DNA of 6,494 nucleotides from CANJJB01 sp964449295 (lineage in GTDB: Bacteria; Chlamydiota; Chlamydiia; Chlamydiales; Rhabdochlamydiaceae): the NCBI GenBank assembly GCA_964449295.1, contig CAYUZN010000107.1:1-6494 (forward strand), given 5' to 3'. The position numbers were made by a program, and so were the translations under genes. A model generated the notes under the pieces. It saw only the letters and a program-made list of their open reading frames with translations. It was not told where the DNA came from and made no database searches. This document shows positions 6,108-6,494 of this stretch, one piece after another (within the stretch, counting starts at the first letter, position 1; each line of letters starts with the position of its first letter).

Positions 6108-6494
6108 CTGGATCTTCCATCACGCCACGCTTCCACCTGTTGCGGTCACTGAAAGGATCTTCTTCTTCCTCTTCTTCTTCGACAACGACAACTTCTTCTT
6201 CCCCAGCAGATGTGCTCACGCCACTGTCGGTCTCTTCACCATGGGCAGTCTCAGCTTCGAAAGGCTCTGATTCGATATCGATCTCTGTATCTGTCATCCC
6301 TTCTTCGGCAACATCGATATCTGGCATGCTATTGGCATCAGGAAATCCTTGGCGAGCGTGAGGCGATCTCTTAGGCGGCACATATTGCTCAACAGCATTA
6401 CTCTCTTTCAAGAAGCGGATGCGCTCTTTTTCTTCTTCAATTTTTTCTTTTAAATTTATGATTTCATTTTTATGTTTTTCGATATCTTTTTTTG
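6091..6494 (-). CDS. C-terminal part of an acidic coiled-coil protein of unknown function
   Basis: The frame is open to the window edge at 6494, so only the last 133 residues are visible and the start lies outside. The first 30 residues are Lys/Glu-rich with hydrophobic residues at heptad-like spacing (EIINLKEKIEEEKERIRFLK), a likely coiled coil. Next is a Pro/Arg/His segment (YVPPKRSPHARQGF), then about 60 strongly acidic residues including EEEVVVVEEEEEEED (visible residues 98-112). The end turns basic-aromatic, RNRWKRG, before an acidic tail ending in DNW. No enzyme motif, signal peptide or membrane segment is visible. The tail looks disordered. I do not recognise the gene. Its stop codon lies 17 bases inside hemW, so the two are probably one transcription unit; whether they share a role is unknown. 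A TTG at 6411 is in frame but is not a credible start, because coding sequence continues upstream of it. Confidence 0.75.
   Translation of the reverse strand, partial: KKDIEKHKNEIINLKEKIEEEKERIRFLKESNAVEQYVPPKRSPHARQGFPDANSMPDIDVAEEGMTDTEIDIESEPFEAETAHGEETDSGVSTSAGEEEVVVVEEEEEEEDPFSDRNRWKRGVMEDPDADNW
6157..6201 (-). repeat. GAA/GAG-rich tract coding for a Glu run
   Basis: A trinucleotide-like tract, GAA GAA GAA, then four Val codons, then seven GAA/GAG codons. Changes in copy number would keep the frame and alter only the length of the acidic run. Confidence 0.6.

Noticed and set aside
6098..6361. Plus-strand open frame rich in Ser and Thr opposite the acidic gene
   Set aside because: The Ser-run is the reverse complement of the Glu codons; there is no ribosome site and no plausible protein pattern.
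1..6494. CRISPR array, tRNA or rRNA genes
   Set aside because: No regularly spaced identical repeats, no tRNA T-loop or CCA-type patterns and no rRNA-like stretches were noticed on either strand.

Overview
The window looks like accessory DNA from an AT-rich, host-associated bacterium. A Chlamydiota-like endosymbiont (Parachlamydia, Simkania or Rhabdochlamydia type) is the best guess. This rests on a eukaryotic-type ubiquitin protease, an autotransporter-like outer-membrane protein remnant, a toxin-antitoxin remnant and a conserved haem gene. The assignment is inference; amoeba symbionts of other phyla such as Amoebophilus also carry such proteases. Every recognisable gene lies on the minus strand, so the order below follows transcription, from high to low coordinates.

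Right side (6494 to 4980). The C-terminal part of an unrecognised coiled-coil, very acidic protein runs in from beyond the window edge and overlaps hemW by 17 bases. HemW is a complete radical-SAM haem chaperone and the one clear housekeeping gene.

Centre (4979 to 1389). After a 126-base gap comes the main object: a very large protein ending in a complete ubiquitin-specific protease (USP, peptidase C19) domain with its Cys, His and Asp boxes intact. The protease is joined by a low-complexity linker to a roughly 700-residue front part. Parts of that front resemble the TIGR04141/DUF6119 family of sporadically distributed proteins. The gene most plausibly began at a TTG at 4853 behind a GGAGG ribosome site, but an in-frame TAA at codon 40 separates that start from an otherwise unbroken frame of more than 1,100 codons. 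The gene is therefore recently broken, restarted downstream, or rescued by slippage. A KKKRKV motif matching the SV40 nuclear-import signal lies in the front part.

Left side (1392 to 1). Directly against the protease stop codon lies the broken 3' end of a repeat-bearing autotransporter-like surface protein. It has units of about 50 codons and the last strands of a beta-barrel ending in Phe, spread over three reading frames. Beyond it is a type II toxin-antitoxin pair: the RelB/RHH-like antitoxin is intact, while the RelE/ParE-like toxin has lost an internal segment and ends out of frame. The left part is thus a graveyard of decaying accessory genes, with the protease gene in or beside it.
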